Source: Palsa-513 sp050010595
Lineage (GTDB): Bacteria; Actinomycetota; Thermoleophilia; Solirubrobacterales; Solirubrobacteraceae
Direction of reading: 5' to 3'
NCBI GenBank assembly: GCA_050010595.1
Contig: JBEKKS010000014.1
Coordinates: 1-64,000, forward strand
Length of the DNA: 64,000 nucleotides
Shown here one piece after another: positions 1-9,877 of the stretch (within the stretch, counting starts at the first letter, position 1; the number at the start of each line of letters is the position of its first letter). The notes under the pieces were generated by a model. The model worked only from the letters and a program-made list of their open reading frames with translations, was not told where the DNA came from and did no database searches. Made by a program: the position numbers and the translations under genes.

Positions 1-157
1 CCGCCAACCGCAACAACACAATCGAATCCTTGCCGCCCGAGAACAACAACACAGGCCGCTCAAAACACGCAGCAACCTCCCGCAACACATGCACACCCTC
101 AGACTCAAGCGCACGAAGATGCGTCAGCCGGGAAGTCGGCCGCGTCACGGAGCTCAT
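1..157 (-). CDS. cysD: Sulfate adenylyltransferase subunit 2 (CysD), N-terminal part, cut by window edge
   Basis: Translating the minus strand from the ATG at 157 gives an N-terminus MSSVTRPTSRLTHLRALE, followed by an ESEGVHVLREVAACFERPVL stretch and the FSGGKDSIVLL PP-loop, which is the classic CysD opening. Only about 52 codons lie inside the window. CysD, with the GTPase CysN, makes adenylylsulfate (APS) from sulfate and ATP. It lies 36 bases downstream of the APS reductase gene on the same strand, so it is probably co-transcribed with the reductases. Codon use is unlike its neighbours: at least six Leu codons are TTG, and a hand count gives about 60% GC, lower than the surrounding genes, so this gene may have a different origin. 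The family is clear from the PP-loop; the rest of the gene is not visible. Confidence 0.85.
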   Translation of the reverse strand, partial: MSSVTRPTSRLTHLRALESEGVHVLREVAACFERPVLLFSGGKDSIVLLRLA

Positions 158-193
158 CGGCCCACCAGCGCAGAGATGTCTCGCCGCACGACC

Positions 194-828
194 TCAGTCG
201 GCGACGTGCAGCCCGCACTCGGTCTTGTCGGTTCCGGCCCAACGCCCCTCACGGCCGCTGCCCGGCAGGGTGCAGGGGGCGCAGCCGATCGAGGCGTAGC
301 CGCGATCGTGGAGAGCGTTGTAGGGCACCTCGTGGCGCGCGATGTAGCTCCACACGTCTTGCTCGCTCCAATCGGCGAGCGGGTTCGCCTTCCACAGACC
401 GCGCCGCTCGTCGTAGCTGAGCTTCGCGACGGTCGCGCGCGTCGGCGCTTGCTCCCGGCGCAGGCCCGTGATCCAGCCGCCCAGCCCCTCGAGCGCGCGG
501 TCGAGTGCCGCCACCTTACGCTCGGAGCAGCAGCGCTCGGCGCTCCAGGACATGCCGCCGGGCTCCTGCGCGTCGAACACCTCGACGCGTACGCCGTAGT
601 GGCTCTCGAGCGTGCGCCAAGCCTCGTAGGTCTCAGGGAAGAGTGCTCCGGTGTCGATCGTGAAGACGCGCGCGCCCGGTTCGAGCCGTAGAAGCATGTC
701 GATCAGGACCGCCTCCTCCTTCTGGAAGGAGCAGGCGAGCGCGAGGCGCGGATGGTATCGCTCGAGCATGTGAGCGAGCACGGTCTCGGCGCTCTCGTGC
801 TCGAGATCGGGCGCCGGGGCGGCTGTCG

Positions 829-841
<13 letters not shown>
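194..841 (-). CDS. cysH: Adenylylsulfate (APS) reductase, iron-sulfur type
   Basis: This 215-residue protein belongs to the PAPS/APS reductase family. It reduces activated sulfate to sulfite with thioredoxin as electron donor in the cytoplasm. Cys104-Cys105 (RCCSERK) and Cys187-x2-Cys190 (IGCAPCT) form the four-cysteine set that binds a [4Fe-4S] cluster. This set separates APS-type reductases from the cluster-free PAPS reductases of enterics. The catalytic Cys209 is in the C-terminal TECGLH motif. The start ATG overlaps the end of the sulfite reductase gene by 13 bases, and cysD follows 36 bases downstream, so the three form one sulfate-assimilation operon. APS rather than PAPS as substrate is inferred from the cysteine set; no APS kinase is visible here, but the operon continues off the window. 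Confidence 0.93.
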
Positions 842-2640
<1,799 letters not shown>

Positions 2641-2647
2641 GCACTGG

Positions 2648-2653
2648 ATACTA
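2648..2653 (-). promoter_or_regulatory. Candidate -10 box of the sulfite reductase promoter
   Basis: Read on the minus strand this is TAGTAT, seven bases before the ATG at 2640. Transcription would start at or within a base of the ATG, giving a leaderless message. There is no AGGAGG-like site in front of the ATG. A convincing -35 hexamer is not visible; TACTGA lies 18 bases upstream within the repeat. Confidence 0.45.
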
Positions 2654-2678
2654 CTGAAAGGCAACTGCCTTTCAGTAG
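2651..2678. promoter_or_regulatory. Perfect 13-bp inverted repeat, probable operator of the sulfur operon
   Basis: The arms CTACTGAAAGGCA and TGCCTTTCAGTAG are exact reverse complements separated by two bases. The repeat ends 10 bases before the sulfite reductase start and overlaps the inferred -10 element and spacer. Two-fold symmetry of this length over a promoter is typical of a dimeric repressor site. The regulator is not in the window; an Rrf2/CymR-like or similar sulfur regulator is only a guess. Confidence 0.6.
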
Positions 2679-2716
2679 ATTGATGGTCTGGCGACCGGTC
2701 CTTCCGAGTTACGGAC

Positions 2717-2929
2717 CTAGGCCCAGCCGCTCGATCCGCCCCAATGGGGTGGCAGATCGCCTCGCAGCGCTTCGCCTCGCGCAGCCGCGAGCCAGCCGCT
2801 CACGTGTTGCTCTTGGTCCTCGACGGCGGGCTCCGTAACGGTGAGGAGCCGCGTGATCGCGGCGGCGATCGCGGCCGCCTCCTCGGGCGAGGCGTTCGGC
2901 GAGACGACGATGTCGCGACCGCCTGACAT
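2717..2929 (-). CDS. Acyl-CoA carboxylase epsilon subunit (AccE-like)
   Basis: This is a small protein of 70 residues from the ATG at 2929; a TTG at 2941 would add four residues. The segment SPEEAAAIAAAITRL and the later W-x-AAR-x-EAL motif match the epsilon subunit that, in actinobacteria, binds the beta carboxyltransferase and stabilises or stimulates the acyl-CoA carboxylase holoenzyme. It starts 25 bases after the stop of the carboxyltransferase gene on the same strand, the usual position for accE. The family is short and poorly conserved, so the call rests on the motif pattern plus position. The biotin-carrying alpha subunit is not in the window. Confidence 0.75.
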   Translation of the reverse strand: MSGGRDIVVSPNASPEEAAAIAAAITRLLTVTEPAVEDQEQHVSGWLAAARGEALRGDLPPHWGGSSGWA

Positions 2930-2954
2930 GGTCGAGGTCAAGTCGTCATCACCC

Positions 2955-4520
2955 CTACAAGGGGATGTTCCCGTGCTTGCGCTTCGGCCCGGCCTCGCGT
3001 TTGGTCGACAGTGCGTGTAGCGCGGTGATCAGCTTCGGGCGCGTCTCGTGCGGGACGATCACATCGTCGATGTAGCCGCGCTCGGCCGCGATATACGGGT
3101 TGGCGAAACGCGCCTTGTAGTCGGCCATCAGCTGTTCGCGGCGCGCCGCCGGATCCTCGTTCGCGGCGATGTCACGCCGGTAGATGATGTTGACCGCTCC
3201 CTCCGCGCCCATCACGGCCACCTCGGCCGAGGGCCAGGCGAGGTTGTAGTCGGCGCCGAGGTGCTTCGAGGACATGACGTCGTAGGCGCCGCCGTAGGCC
3301 TTGCGCGTGATCACGTTGATCTTTGGCACGGTCGCCTCGGCGTAGGCGTAGAGCAGCTTCGCCCCGTGGCGGATGATCCCGTCCCACTCCTGCGCGGTGC
3401 CGGGCAGGAACCCGGGGACGTCGGTGAAGGTGACAAGCGGCACGTTGAACGCATCGCAGGTACGGACGAAGCGTGCGCCCTTGACCGACGCGTCGATGTC
3501 GAGCACGCCGGCGAGCACGGATGGTTGGTTGCCGACGACGCCGACCGCGATGCCGTCCAGACGCGCAAAGCAGCACACGATGTTTGGCGCGAAATGCTCG
3601 TGAACCTCGAGCAGCTCGCCGTCGTCGACGATCAGCCGCATTGCCTCGCGCATGTCGTACGGCTTGTTCGGGCTGTCGGGGACGACGAGATCGAGCTCGG
3701 GGCTCATTCGTAGGGGGTCGTCGCTCGCTGCGTGGCGCGGCGGCGTTTCGAGGTTGTTCTGCGGTAGGAACGAGAGCAGGTAGCGCGTCTCCTCGAGGCA
3801 GTGGTCCTCGTCTTCGGTCGCGAAGTGTGCGACCCCGGACTTGGTGTTGTGCGTCAGAGCGCCACCGAGCTCCTCGAAGCCGACTTCCTCGCCGGTCACG
3901 GTCTTGATCACGTCGGGTCCCGTGATGAACATGTGCGAGGTCTCCTTGACCATCAGGATGAAGTCGGTGATCGCCGGCGAGTAGACGGCGCCGCCTGCGC
4001 AGGGGCCCATCACGAGCGAGATCTGCGGCACGACCCCGGAGCACGCGACATTGCGGTGAAAGACCTCGCCGTAGGCGCCGAGCGAGACCACGCCCTCCTG
4101 GATACGAGCGCCCCCCGAGTCGTTGATGCCGATCAAGGGGCAGCCGATCTTCGCTGCCAGATCCATGATCTTGCAGATCTTCTCGCCCATCGCCTCACCC
4201 AGCGAGCCACCGAAGACGGTGAAGTCCTGGCTGAACACGCACACGCGACGATCATCAATCGTGCCGTGCCCGGTGACGACGGCGTCGGCGAGGGGCCGCG
4301 AGCTGTCCATGCCGAACTCGGTTGTCCGGTGGCGCACGAAATGGTCGATCTCTTGGAAGGAGCCCGGGTCGAGCAACTTCTCGATCCGCTCGCGGGCGGT
4401 GTACTTGCCCTTCGCGTGCTGCTTCTCAACTGCCGGTCCCTGGGCGTGCGCCGCTTCACGGCGTAGCTCTTCGAGCCGCGCGAGCTTCTCCGCGTAGGTA
4501 TCCGGCGCGTCGCTCGCCAT
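2955..4520 (-). CDS. pccB: Propionyl/acyl-CoA carboxylase beta subunit (carboxyltransferase)
   Basis: This 521-residue carboxyltransferase has full family length. It moves the carboxyl group from carboxybiotin to propionyl-CoA to make methylmalonyl-CoA. The N half carries the LIGINDSGGARIQEGV acyl-CoA segment, followed by GPCAGGAVYSPAITDF. The C half has the carboxybiotin-side GFLPGTAQE segment and RKAYGGAYDVM. It ends in the usual IPL tail (HGNIPL). The start ATG at 4520 opens with MASDAPDTYAEKLARLEELR, as in relatives. An epsilon-like gene follows and a methylmalonyl-CoA mutase subunit lies upstream, so propionyl-CoA is the most likely substrate; acetyl-CoA or longer acyl-CoAs cannot be excluded from sequence alone. 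Confidence 0.92.
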   Translation of the reverse strand: MASDAPDTYAEKLARLEELRREAAHAQGPAVEKQHAKGKYTARERIEKLLDPGSFQEIDHFVRHRTTEFGMDSSRPLADAVVTGHGTIDDRRVCVFSQDFTVFGGSLGEAMGEKICKIMDLAAKIGCPLIGINDSGGARIQEGVVSLGAYGEVFHRNVACSGVVPQISLVMGPCAGGAVYSPAITDFILMVKETSHMFITGPDVIKTVTGEEVGFEELGGALTHNTKSGVAHFATEDEDHCLEETRYLLSFLPQNNLETPPRHAASDDPLRMSPELDLVVPDSPNKPYDMREAMRLIVDDGELLEVHEHFAPNIVCCFARLDGIAVGVVGNQPSVLAGVLDIDASVKGARFVRTCDAFNVPLVTFTDVPGFLPGTAQEWDGIIRHGAKLLYAYAEATVPKINVITRKAYGGAYDVMSSKHLGADYNLAWPSAEVAVMGAEGAVNIIYRRDIAANEDPAARREQLMADYKARFANPYIAAERGYIDDVIVPHETRPKLITALHALSTKREAGPKRKHGNIPL

Positions 4521-4577
4521 CGGGCGGATCTTATGCCCTACCGAGATACGCCCTGAGGTCTTGGGCGTCCGGCGTCG

Positions 4578-4898
4578 TCAGGACCGCGAGAACGGCCGGT
4601 GGTGCGCTGCGCCGAGGGCGTCGAGCGCCCGCGCCAGCGTCGCTTGCGCTTGCGCCGCGCCGGCCGCGACGTCGGCGGCCAAGCGGACGCGTGTGCCCCA
4701 GCCCGACGGCTCGAGCTCGATTGTTCCGCGGGTCGAGCCTGCCTCCCACTCGACCCGGCGCCACGGTGTCGTGCGCACGATCCGGATCTCACCGAATCCC
4801 CTGTCGAGCAGCCTTGCGAGCCCCACCACGTCGCTGAGCTCGTCCCACAGCTCTGGCGGTGACTTGACGAGCGTGCGCTGCATTTCGAGCGCGGTCAT
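4578..4898 (-). CDS. Small SRPBCC-like protein of unknown function
   Basis: This 106-residue protein has no signal peptide or membrane segment. The alternation SPPELWDELSDVVGLARLL, then short strands such as IRIVRTTPWRRVEWEA and RGTIELEPSGWGTRVRLAADV, resembles the helix-grip fold of SRPBCC/polyketide-cyclase-like proteins. In these, an N-terminal helix is followed by a hydrophobic-pocket beta sheet. I do not recognise a specific family or ligand. It sits between the carboxylase beta gene and the mutase gene on the same strand, 57 bases from each, so it is probably co-transcribed with propionate metabolism. The function is unknown and the fold call is tentative. Confidence 0.6.
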   Translation of the reverse strand: MTALEMQRTLVKSPPELWDELSDVVGLARLLDRGFGEIRIVRTTPWRRVEWEAGSTRGTIELEPSGWGTRVRLAADVAAGAAQAQATLARALDALGAAHHRPFSRS

Positions 4899-4954
4899 GC
4901 GCCTGCGTCTGTCGTGCGCCGGGCCCTTACTCCTGCCCCGATGGCCGCTCGGCC

Positions 4955-6610
4955 CTACCTGGCCGCGTGGCGCCCGAACACGTCGGCCATCGCGCCGCAG
5001 ATCTCGCCGACGCTTGCAAGGGCGCGCAGCGCCTCGCGGATCGCCGGCAAGGCGTTGGCGTCGGAGGCGCAGACCGCACGCAGCTCGTCGAGCCTTTGCG
5101 CCACCGCCTCGCCGTCGCGCCCCGCTTTGACCCGGGCAAGTCGCTGCACCTGGTCACGCTCGGCGAGCGGATCGACTCGCAGGATCTCGTCGATCTGTCC
5201 CTCCTCGTCCGCTTCGACGTAGCGATTGACGCCGACTACGACATCCTGACCTGTCCGGTAGCGCTCCTGGTAGCCCCACGCCGACTCGTCGATCTCCTGG
5301 GTGATGAAATCGATCGCCGCCACCGCGCCGCCCAGCTCGTCGATCCGGCCGATCAGTGCGCCGGCACGGCGCTCGATCTCGGATGTCAGCGATTCGACGT
5401 AGTAGGAGCCGGCGAATGGGTCCGCCGTATCCGTCGCTCCCGACTCGAACGCGACGATCTGCTGGGTGCGCAGCGCAACCTTCGCGGCGCGCTCGCTCGG
5501 CAGCGCCAGCGCCTCGTCGTAGCCGTTTGTGTGCAGCGACTGCGTGCCGCCGCAGACCGCGGCGAAGCCCTGCAGCGCGACTCGCACGATGTTGTTGAGC
5601 GGCTGCTGGGCGGTCAGCGTGACGCCGCCGGTCTGCGTGTGGAAGCGCAACATCTGCGATCGCGGCTCGTGCGCGCCGAAGCGCTCGCGCATGAGCTGAG
5701 CCCACATCCGCCGCGCGGCGCGGAACTTCGCGACCTCTTGAAAGACGTCGTTGTGGCAGTTGAAGAAGAACGCGAGCCGCGGGGCGAACTCGTCCACCTC
5801 GAGGCCGGCGGCCAGCGCCGCCTCGACGTAGGCGATTCCGTTGGCAAGCGTGAAGGCCACCTCTTGCACGGCCGAGGAGCCTTTCTCGCGGAAGTGGTAG
5901 CCAGAGATCGAGATCGTGTTCCAGCGCGGAATCCGCTCCTGGCAGTAAGCGAACAGGTCAGTCGTCAGACGCATCGAAGGGCGCGGCGGGTAGATGTAGT
6001 TCCCGCGGGCGATGTACTCCTTGAGAATGTCGTTCTGGGTCGTCCCTCGAAGGTCCCGGCCCGCGACGCCCTGCTCCTGCGCGACGAGCTCGTACATGCA
6101 GAGCAGCACGCTCGCCGGCGCGTTGATCGTCATCGATGTCGAGATCCCGTCCAGCGGGATGCCATCGAACGCGGTGCGCATGTCCTCGATCGTGTCGATT
6201 GCGACGCCGGTGCGACCAACCTCCCCCAGGCAGCGCGGGTCATCTGAGTCGAGGCCGAGCTGGGTCGGCAGATCGAACGCGATCGAGAGGCCGGTCGAGC
6301 CCTGCTCCAGCAGGTAGCGGTAGCGCTTGTTCGACTCCTTCGCGGAGGCGTAGCCGGCGTACTGGCGCATCGTCCAGAGCCGCTCGCGATACATCCCCCG
6401 ATGGATGCCGCGCGTGAATGGGAACTCGCCCGGCTCTCCGGCGTCGCTCTCAGGCGCAACGTCGTCCGGACCGTAGGCTCGCTGCACCTCGATTCCCGAG
6501 TCGGTGAAGCGCCGCGGATCATCAGGCCCGACGAGCGGTGCGACGGCTAGATCGGCATCGGAGGCGGGTGCTGCTGGCGCGAGCGCAGTGGGCTTCTCTG
6601 TCCCTGGCAT
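4955..6610 (-). CDS. mcmA1: Methylmalonyl-CoA mutase large subunit, TIM-barrel part
   Basis: At 551 residues this is the substrate-binding barrel of a coenzyme B12 acyl-CoA mutase without the cobalamin-binding domain, i.e. the split form that pairs with a separate small subunit. It converts methylmalonyl-CoA to succinyl-CoA. Residues known from the family are present: Tyr84 in MRQYAG, Arg202 in ARGNYIYPP and His239 in SISGYHF. The Tyr and Arg pair is characteristic of methylmalonyl-CoA mutase; isobutyryl-CoA mutase has Phe and Gln at these places. The gene is upstream of the carboxylase genes on the same strand, completing propionyl-CoA to succinyl-CoA apart from the epimerase and the B12 subunit, which are outside the window. 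Confidence 0.92.
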   Translation of the reverse strand: MPGTEKPTALAPAAPASDADLAVAPLVGPDDPRRFTDSGIEVQRAYGPDDVAPESDAGEPGEFPFTRGIHRGMYRERLWTMRQYAGYASAKESNKRYRYLLEQGSTGLSIAFDLPTQLGLDSDDPRCLGEVGRTGVAIDTIEDMRTAFDGIPLDGISTSMTINAPASVLLCMYELVAQEQGVAGRDLRGTTQNDILKEYIARGNYIYPPRPSMRLTTDLFAYCQERIPRWNTISISGYHFREKGSSAVQEVAFTLANGIAYVEAALAAGLEVDEFAPRLAFFFNCHNDVFQEVAKFRAARRMWAQLMRERFGAHEPRSQMLRFHTQTGGVTLTAQQPLNNIVRVALQGFAAVCGGTQSLHTNGYDEALALPSERAAKVALRTQQIVAFESGATDTADPFAGSYYVESLTSEIERRAGALIGRIDELGGAVAAIDFITQEIDESAWGYQERYRTGQDVVVGVNRYVEADEEGQIDEILRVDPLAERDQVQRLARVKAGRDGEAVAQRLDELRAVCASDANALPAIREALRALASVGEICGAMADVFGRHAAR

Positions 6611-6653
6611 CGCACCGCAAGGATATCCGCGATCGCTGGGCGAACCCCACTAG

Positions 6654-6680
6654 CACCGATCGGTGTCTACGCAATAGGCT
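6654..6680 (+). promoter_or_regulatory. Palindrome and candidate -10 box between divergent genes
   Basis: The 76-base gap between the mutase gene (minus) and the UDP-xylose synthase gene (plus) holds the 12-bp palindrome CACCGATCGGTG (6654-6665). It also holds TAGGCT (6675-6680), six bases before the ATG at 6687. The latter fits a leaderless start. No Shine-Dalgarno sequence is present. The palindrome may be chance in GC-rich DNA. Confidence 0.35.
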
Positions 6681-6686
6681 TGCCCG

Positions 6687-7637
6687 ATGGCGACCTGCTT
6701 GGTCACGGGTGGTGCCGGCTTTCTCGGCTCGCACCTTTGCGAGGAGCTCCTCGCTCGCGGGCATCGCGTGATCTGTGTCGACAACCTCGAAACCGGATCA
6801 CTGGTCAATATCGAGCACATCCGCGACCCGGCGTTTGTCCATCTGAATATCGACATCATCGAGCCTTACTTCGTCGAGGAGCACGTCGACTTCGTCTACC
6901 ACCTCGCTTCACCGGCGTCGCCGATCGATTACCTACGTCTGCCGCTGCACACGCTGAAGGTCGGCTCCTACGGGACCCATCACACGCTCGGTCTCGCCAA
7001 GGCGCACCGTGCACGTTTCCTGATCGCTTCGACGAGCGAGATCTACGGCGATCCGGAAGAGCATCCGCAACGCGAGAGCTACTGGGGGCACGTCAATCCG
7101 ATTGGCCCGCGCGGCGTCTACGACGAGGCGAAGCGCTATGCCGAAGCGTTGACGATGGCCTACCACCGCCAGCAAGGTGTCGATACATCAATCGTGCGCA
7201 TCTTCAACACGTACGGCCCGCGCATGCGTGCGCACGACGGCCGGGCGATTCCAACCCTGCTGCGCCAAGCGCTCGCCAACCGCCCACTGACGGTCTTCGG
7301 CGACGGCTCGCAGACACGTTCGTTCTGTTACGTGACCGACCTGATCCGCGGGTTGATCGCGCTCGCCGAAAGCGGGTATCACCAGCCGATCAATATCGGC
7401 AACCCAGATGAGTTCACGCTGCAGGAGCTCGCGGAGGTCGTGCTCGAGGTCACCGGGGCGAGCTCGACGATCATCCACCAGCCGCTTCCGACCGATGATC
7501 CGAAGCAGCGCCGGCCGGATATCACCCTCGCGCGCGAGCTGCTCGGCTGGTCACCCGAGGTGGCGCTGCGGGACGGCCTCGCGATGACGATCGAAAAATC
7601 CGGCCGCGAGCGCCTGCTGGGCGACGGTGAGGCGTAG
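6687..7637 (+). CDS. uxs: UDP-glucuronate decarboxylase (UDP-xylose synthase)
   Basis: This 316-residue extended short-chain dehydrogenase decarboxylates UDP-glucuronate to UDP-xylose in the cytoplasm. The NAD-binding GGAGFLGSH is at the N-terminus. YHLASPASP near residue 71 and STSEIYGDP near 115 follow. The pair Tyr145/Lys149 (YDEAKR) follows YWGHVNPIGPRG. The HLASPASP, YGDP-x2-HPQ-x-E and NPIG-x-R strings together are distinctive for the UXS subgroup rather than GalE. The UDP-glucuronate needed would come from a UDP-glucose dehydrogenase, which is not clearly present here. It opens the first glycan block, 18 bases before the phosphoglycosyltransferase gene, so the two are likely co-transcribed. 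Confidence 0.88.
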   Translation: MATCLVTGGAGFLGSHLCEELLARGHRVICVDNLETGSLVNIEHIRDPAFVHLNIDIIEPYFVEEHVDFVYHLASPASPIDYLRLPLHTLKVGSYGTHHTLGLAKAHRARFLIASTSEIYGDPEEHPQRESYWGHVNPIGPRGVYDEAKRYAEALTMAYHRQQGVDTSIVRIFNTYGPRMRAHDGRAIPTLLRQALANRPLTVFGDGSQTRSFCYVTDLIRGLIALAESGYHQPINIGNPDEFTLQELAEVVLEVTGASSTIIHQPLPTDDPKQRRPDITLARELLGWSPEVALRDGLAMTIEKSGRERLLGDGEA

Positions 7638-7655
7638 GAGCACCAACGCAGTCAG

Positions 7656-9254
7656 ATGGCCGAGCGCACGCAACAAATCGACGACGACGGCGTTAGGGGT
7701 GGTGGTATGCGCTCCCTGACCGGGCCGATGGAGATCCCCGAGGACCCCGAGCCGACGGAGCTACACGACTTTCATGCCGCAGTAGCGACACTACGTGCGG
7801 CGGAGCGCCCGCGCGATGTCCGTCGCAAGCGCCCGGCGGCGCTGTCGTTCCTGCTGCGCTGGGATACCGCTCGCCGCGCCGGACGCGTCCTGATGCTGCT
7901 CGCGCTCGACTTCATCGGCGTATCGCTCGCGATCTTCACGGCACTCGCTCTGAAGGCGCTCGTCCACAACACGTTCGTCTTCTCGCAGGTGGTCGCGACG
8001 ACGCGTTCGTACGTCTCCTTCGCCTATCTCGTCACTGTGCTGCTGTTCGCCCGCTCGAGCATGTACGCGGGACGCGGCGAGCGACCCGGCTTGACGCGCG
8101 TCCTGGCTTCGCTGTTCGAGGTCACGATCGTGATCCTCATCTTCGCCGTCGTCAGCGCGCAGCAATTCGCCTCCTACTACATCTTCTACGGGTCTTTCGC
8201 ATTTGCTGTCGTCTACGTGGCGTCGCTGCGATGGCTCTGGGAGCAGGGGTCCGGCCGGCTGCTGCGCGCCGCCGGCTACCGGCGCCGCGCTGTGATCGTC
8301 GGCAGCGGTGGACACATCGAGGCCGTTGCGCACGCGCTCGGCAGCGGTCCCCATCCGGCGCTGACGATCGTCGGCTACATCTCGCTCAAGCCGCGCCCGG
8401 CGAACGGGCTTCGCTCGCTGGGCTCGCTGTCGGAGCTGGCCGGCATCTTCGCGCGCGAGGAGATCGACGAGGTCATCATCGCCGACCCGGCTTTCCCGCA
8501 GGAGCACGCAGTCGCGCTCGTCGACGAAGCCCATACGCACGGAGTCCGCGTCAGGATCGCGCCGTCGACGATGGACATCTTGATCCATCGCGCAGACTTC
8601 GTCCCCGGCCAGTTGGTGCCGCTGTTCGAGCTGCGCGCGCCCGTCTTCGAGGGCGTCGACTACGTCGTCAAGCGCACCTTCGACATCGTCATCGCTTCGC
8701 TGCTGCTCGCTGTTCTGAGCCCGCTGCTGCTGGCGGTCGCGCTCGCAATCAGGTTGACCTCGCGCGGGCCGATCCTCTATCGCTCGGTGCGGATCGGCAT
8801 CGGCGGCCACGCGTTCGACTGTCTCAAGTTCCGCACGATGCTCGTCGGTGCCGACGCGCTGCAGGCCGAGCTGGAGGCGCTCAACGAGGCCTCCGGGGCG
8901 CTATTCAAGATTCGCGACGATCCGCGGATCACGGCGGCCGGCGCCGTCCTGCGCCGCTATTCGCTCGATGAGCTGCCACAGCTCGCGAACGTGCTGCGTG
9001 GCCAGATGTCGCTGGTTGGCCCGCGACCGCTCCCAGAGCGCGACTTCGCACGTTTGGAGGCGTGGCACCTGCGGCGATATCTCGTACTTCCCGGCATGAC
9101 CGGGTTGTGGCAGGTGTCCGGGCGCGCGGATCTCCCGTTCGATGACCTGGTGCGACTCGATTTCCTCTACCTCGAGCGCTGGTCGGTCTTCCTTGACTTG
9201 ACGATCCTCGCCAAGACTGTCCCGGCCGTTCTCCGCGGCCGGGGCGCGTTCTGA
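7656..9254 (+). CDS. Polyprenyl-phosphate glycosyl-1-phosphate transferase (glycan priming enzyme)
   Basis: This 532-residue membrane protein attaches the first sugar-1-phosphate to undecaprenyl phosphate. After a polar N-terminus it shows four hydrophobic segments (about residues 77-190), then a soluble Rossmann-like domain with IVGSGGHIEAV. A further membrane helix (TFDIVIASLLLAVLSPLLL) leads into the catalytic bacterial sugar transferase domain. That domain holds RGPILYRSVRIG, the CLKFRTM motif, the acidic DDPRIT motif, YSLDELPQL, and the SLVGPRP signature near the end. This is the WbaP/CpsE architecture. The donor sugar cannot be read from sequence. Context with UDP-xylose synthase and a methyltransferase indicates repeat-unit assembly on a lipid carrier. 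Confidence 0.92.
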   Translation: MAERTQQIDDDGVRGGGMRSLTGPMEIPEDPEPTELHDFHAAVATLRAAERPRDVRRKRPAALSFLLRWDTARRAGRVLMLLALDFIGVSLAIFTALALKALVHNTFVFSQVVATTRSYVSFAYLVTVLLFARSSMYAGRGERPGLTRVLASLFEVTIVILIFAVVSAQQFASYYIFYGSFAFAVVYVASLRWLWEQGSGRLLRAAGYRRRAVIVGSGGHIEAVAHALGSGPHPALTIVGYISLKPRPANGLRSLGSLSELAGIFAREEIDEVIIADPAFPQEHAVALVDEAHTHGVRVRIAPSTMDILIHRADFVPGQLVPLFELRAPVFEGVDYVVKRTFDIVIASLLLAVLSPLLLAVALAIRLTSRGPILYRSVRIGIGGHAFDCLKFRTMLVGADALQAELEALNEASGALFKIRDDPRITAAGAVLRRYSLDELPQLANVLRGQMSLVGPRPLPERDFARLEAWHLRRYLVLPGMTGLWQVSGRADLPFDDLVRLDFLYLERWSVFLDLTILAKTVPAVLRGRGAF

Positions 9255-9310
9255 GCTACTTCGAGCGCATCTGGGAAGGGGTAGCGCCGGAAGCTCGGCC
9301 GGAGCACTTC

Positions 9311-9838
9311 GTGCTCCGGCGCGACTTCCTCCTTGGGCTGGTGGCCCGTGGGGAGCGGGTGCTTGATCTCGGGTGCGGCCTGGGGGACTTCACGGCCGCG
9401 CTCGCCGCGCACGGGGCGTGGCCGATCGGCTGCGATGTCGCGCAGGAGCCGCTGCGGCGCGCTCGGCAACGCTATGGCGAGCTCCAATTCACGCGGTCCG
9501 GCGCGACGCTGCCGTTCGCCGATGGCTCGTTCGACGTCGTCTGGATGGGGGAGGTGCTCGAGCACGTTCAGGATGGGCTCGGGCTGCTCGCCGAGGTGGG
9601 CCGCGTGCTGCGTCCTGGCGGCCGCCTGCTGATCTCTACTCCCGACCATGGCGCTCTGCGACGCCTGTGGTTTGGCCTCAGTGCCCGCGCATTCGAGCGC
9701 GCCTTCGACCCGCGCTCGGATCACGTCAGATTCTTCACTGCGCGTTCGCTGCGAGGACTGCTCGTGGCGGTGGGCCTGGGCGAGGTGCGGATCACGAAGC
9801 ATCACGGGGTTCTGCTCGCGAGCGCAATCAGAGCCTGA
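9311..9838 (+). CDS. SAM-dependent methyltransferase, class I
   Basis: This Rossmann methyltransferase (175 residues from the GTG) has motif I VLDLGCGLGDFT, an acidic residue after the second strand (IGCDVAQEP), ATLPFADGSFDVVWMGEVLEHV, and RVLRPGGRLLISTPD, the usual post-motif strand. The likely role is methylation of a lipid-linked sugar or its terminus. The frame is open upstream to 9251 and encodes SYFERIWEGVAPEARPEHF. This resembles the normal N-terminus of such enzymes, so the real start may be upstream at a CTG that overlaps the TGA of the previous gene (CTGA). No ATG, GTG or TTG exists in that extension. The target sugar is unknown. Confidence 0.82.
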   Translation: MLRRDFLLGLVARGERVLDLGCGLGDFTAALAAHGAWPIGCDVAQEPLRRARQRYGELQFTRSGATLPFADGSFDVVWMGEVLEHVQDGLGLLAEVGRVLRPGGRLLISTPDHGALRRLWFGLSARAFERAFDPRSDHVRFFTARSLRGLLVAVGLGEVRITKHHGVLLASAIRA

Positions 9839-9877
9839 CCGGTGCGGCCGACGCCGCCGAGCCTGCATACTTGAAGA

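Noticed and set aside
30..691. Plus-strand frames at the left edge
   Set aside because: They lie opposite cysD and cysH, whose translated motifs are unmistakable.
4955..6610. Isobutyryl-CoA mutase large subunit
   Set aside because: Tyr84 and Arg202 are kept; isobutyryl-CoA mutase has Phe and Gln at the corresponding places.
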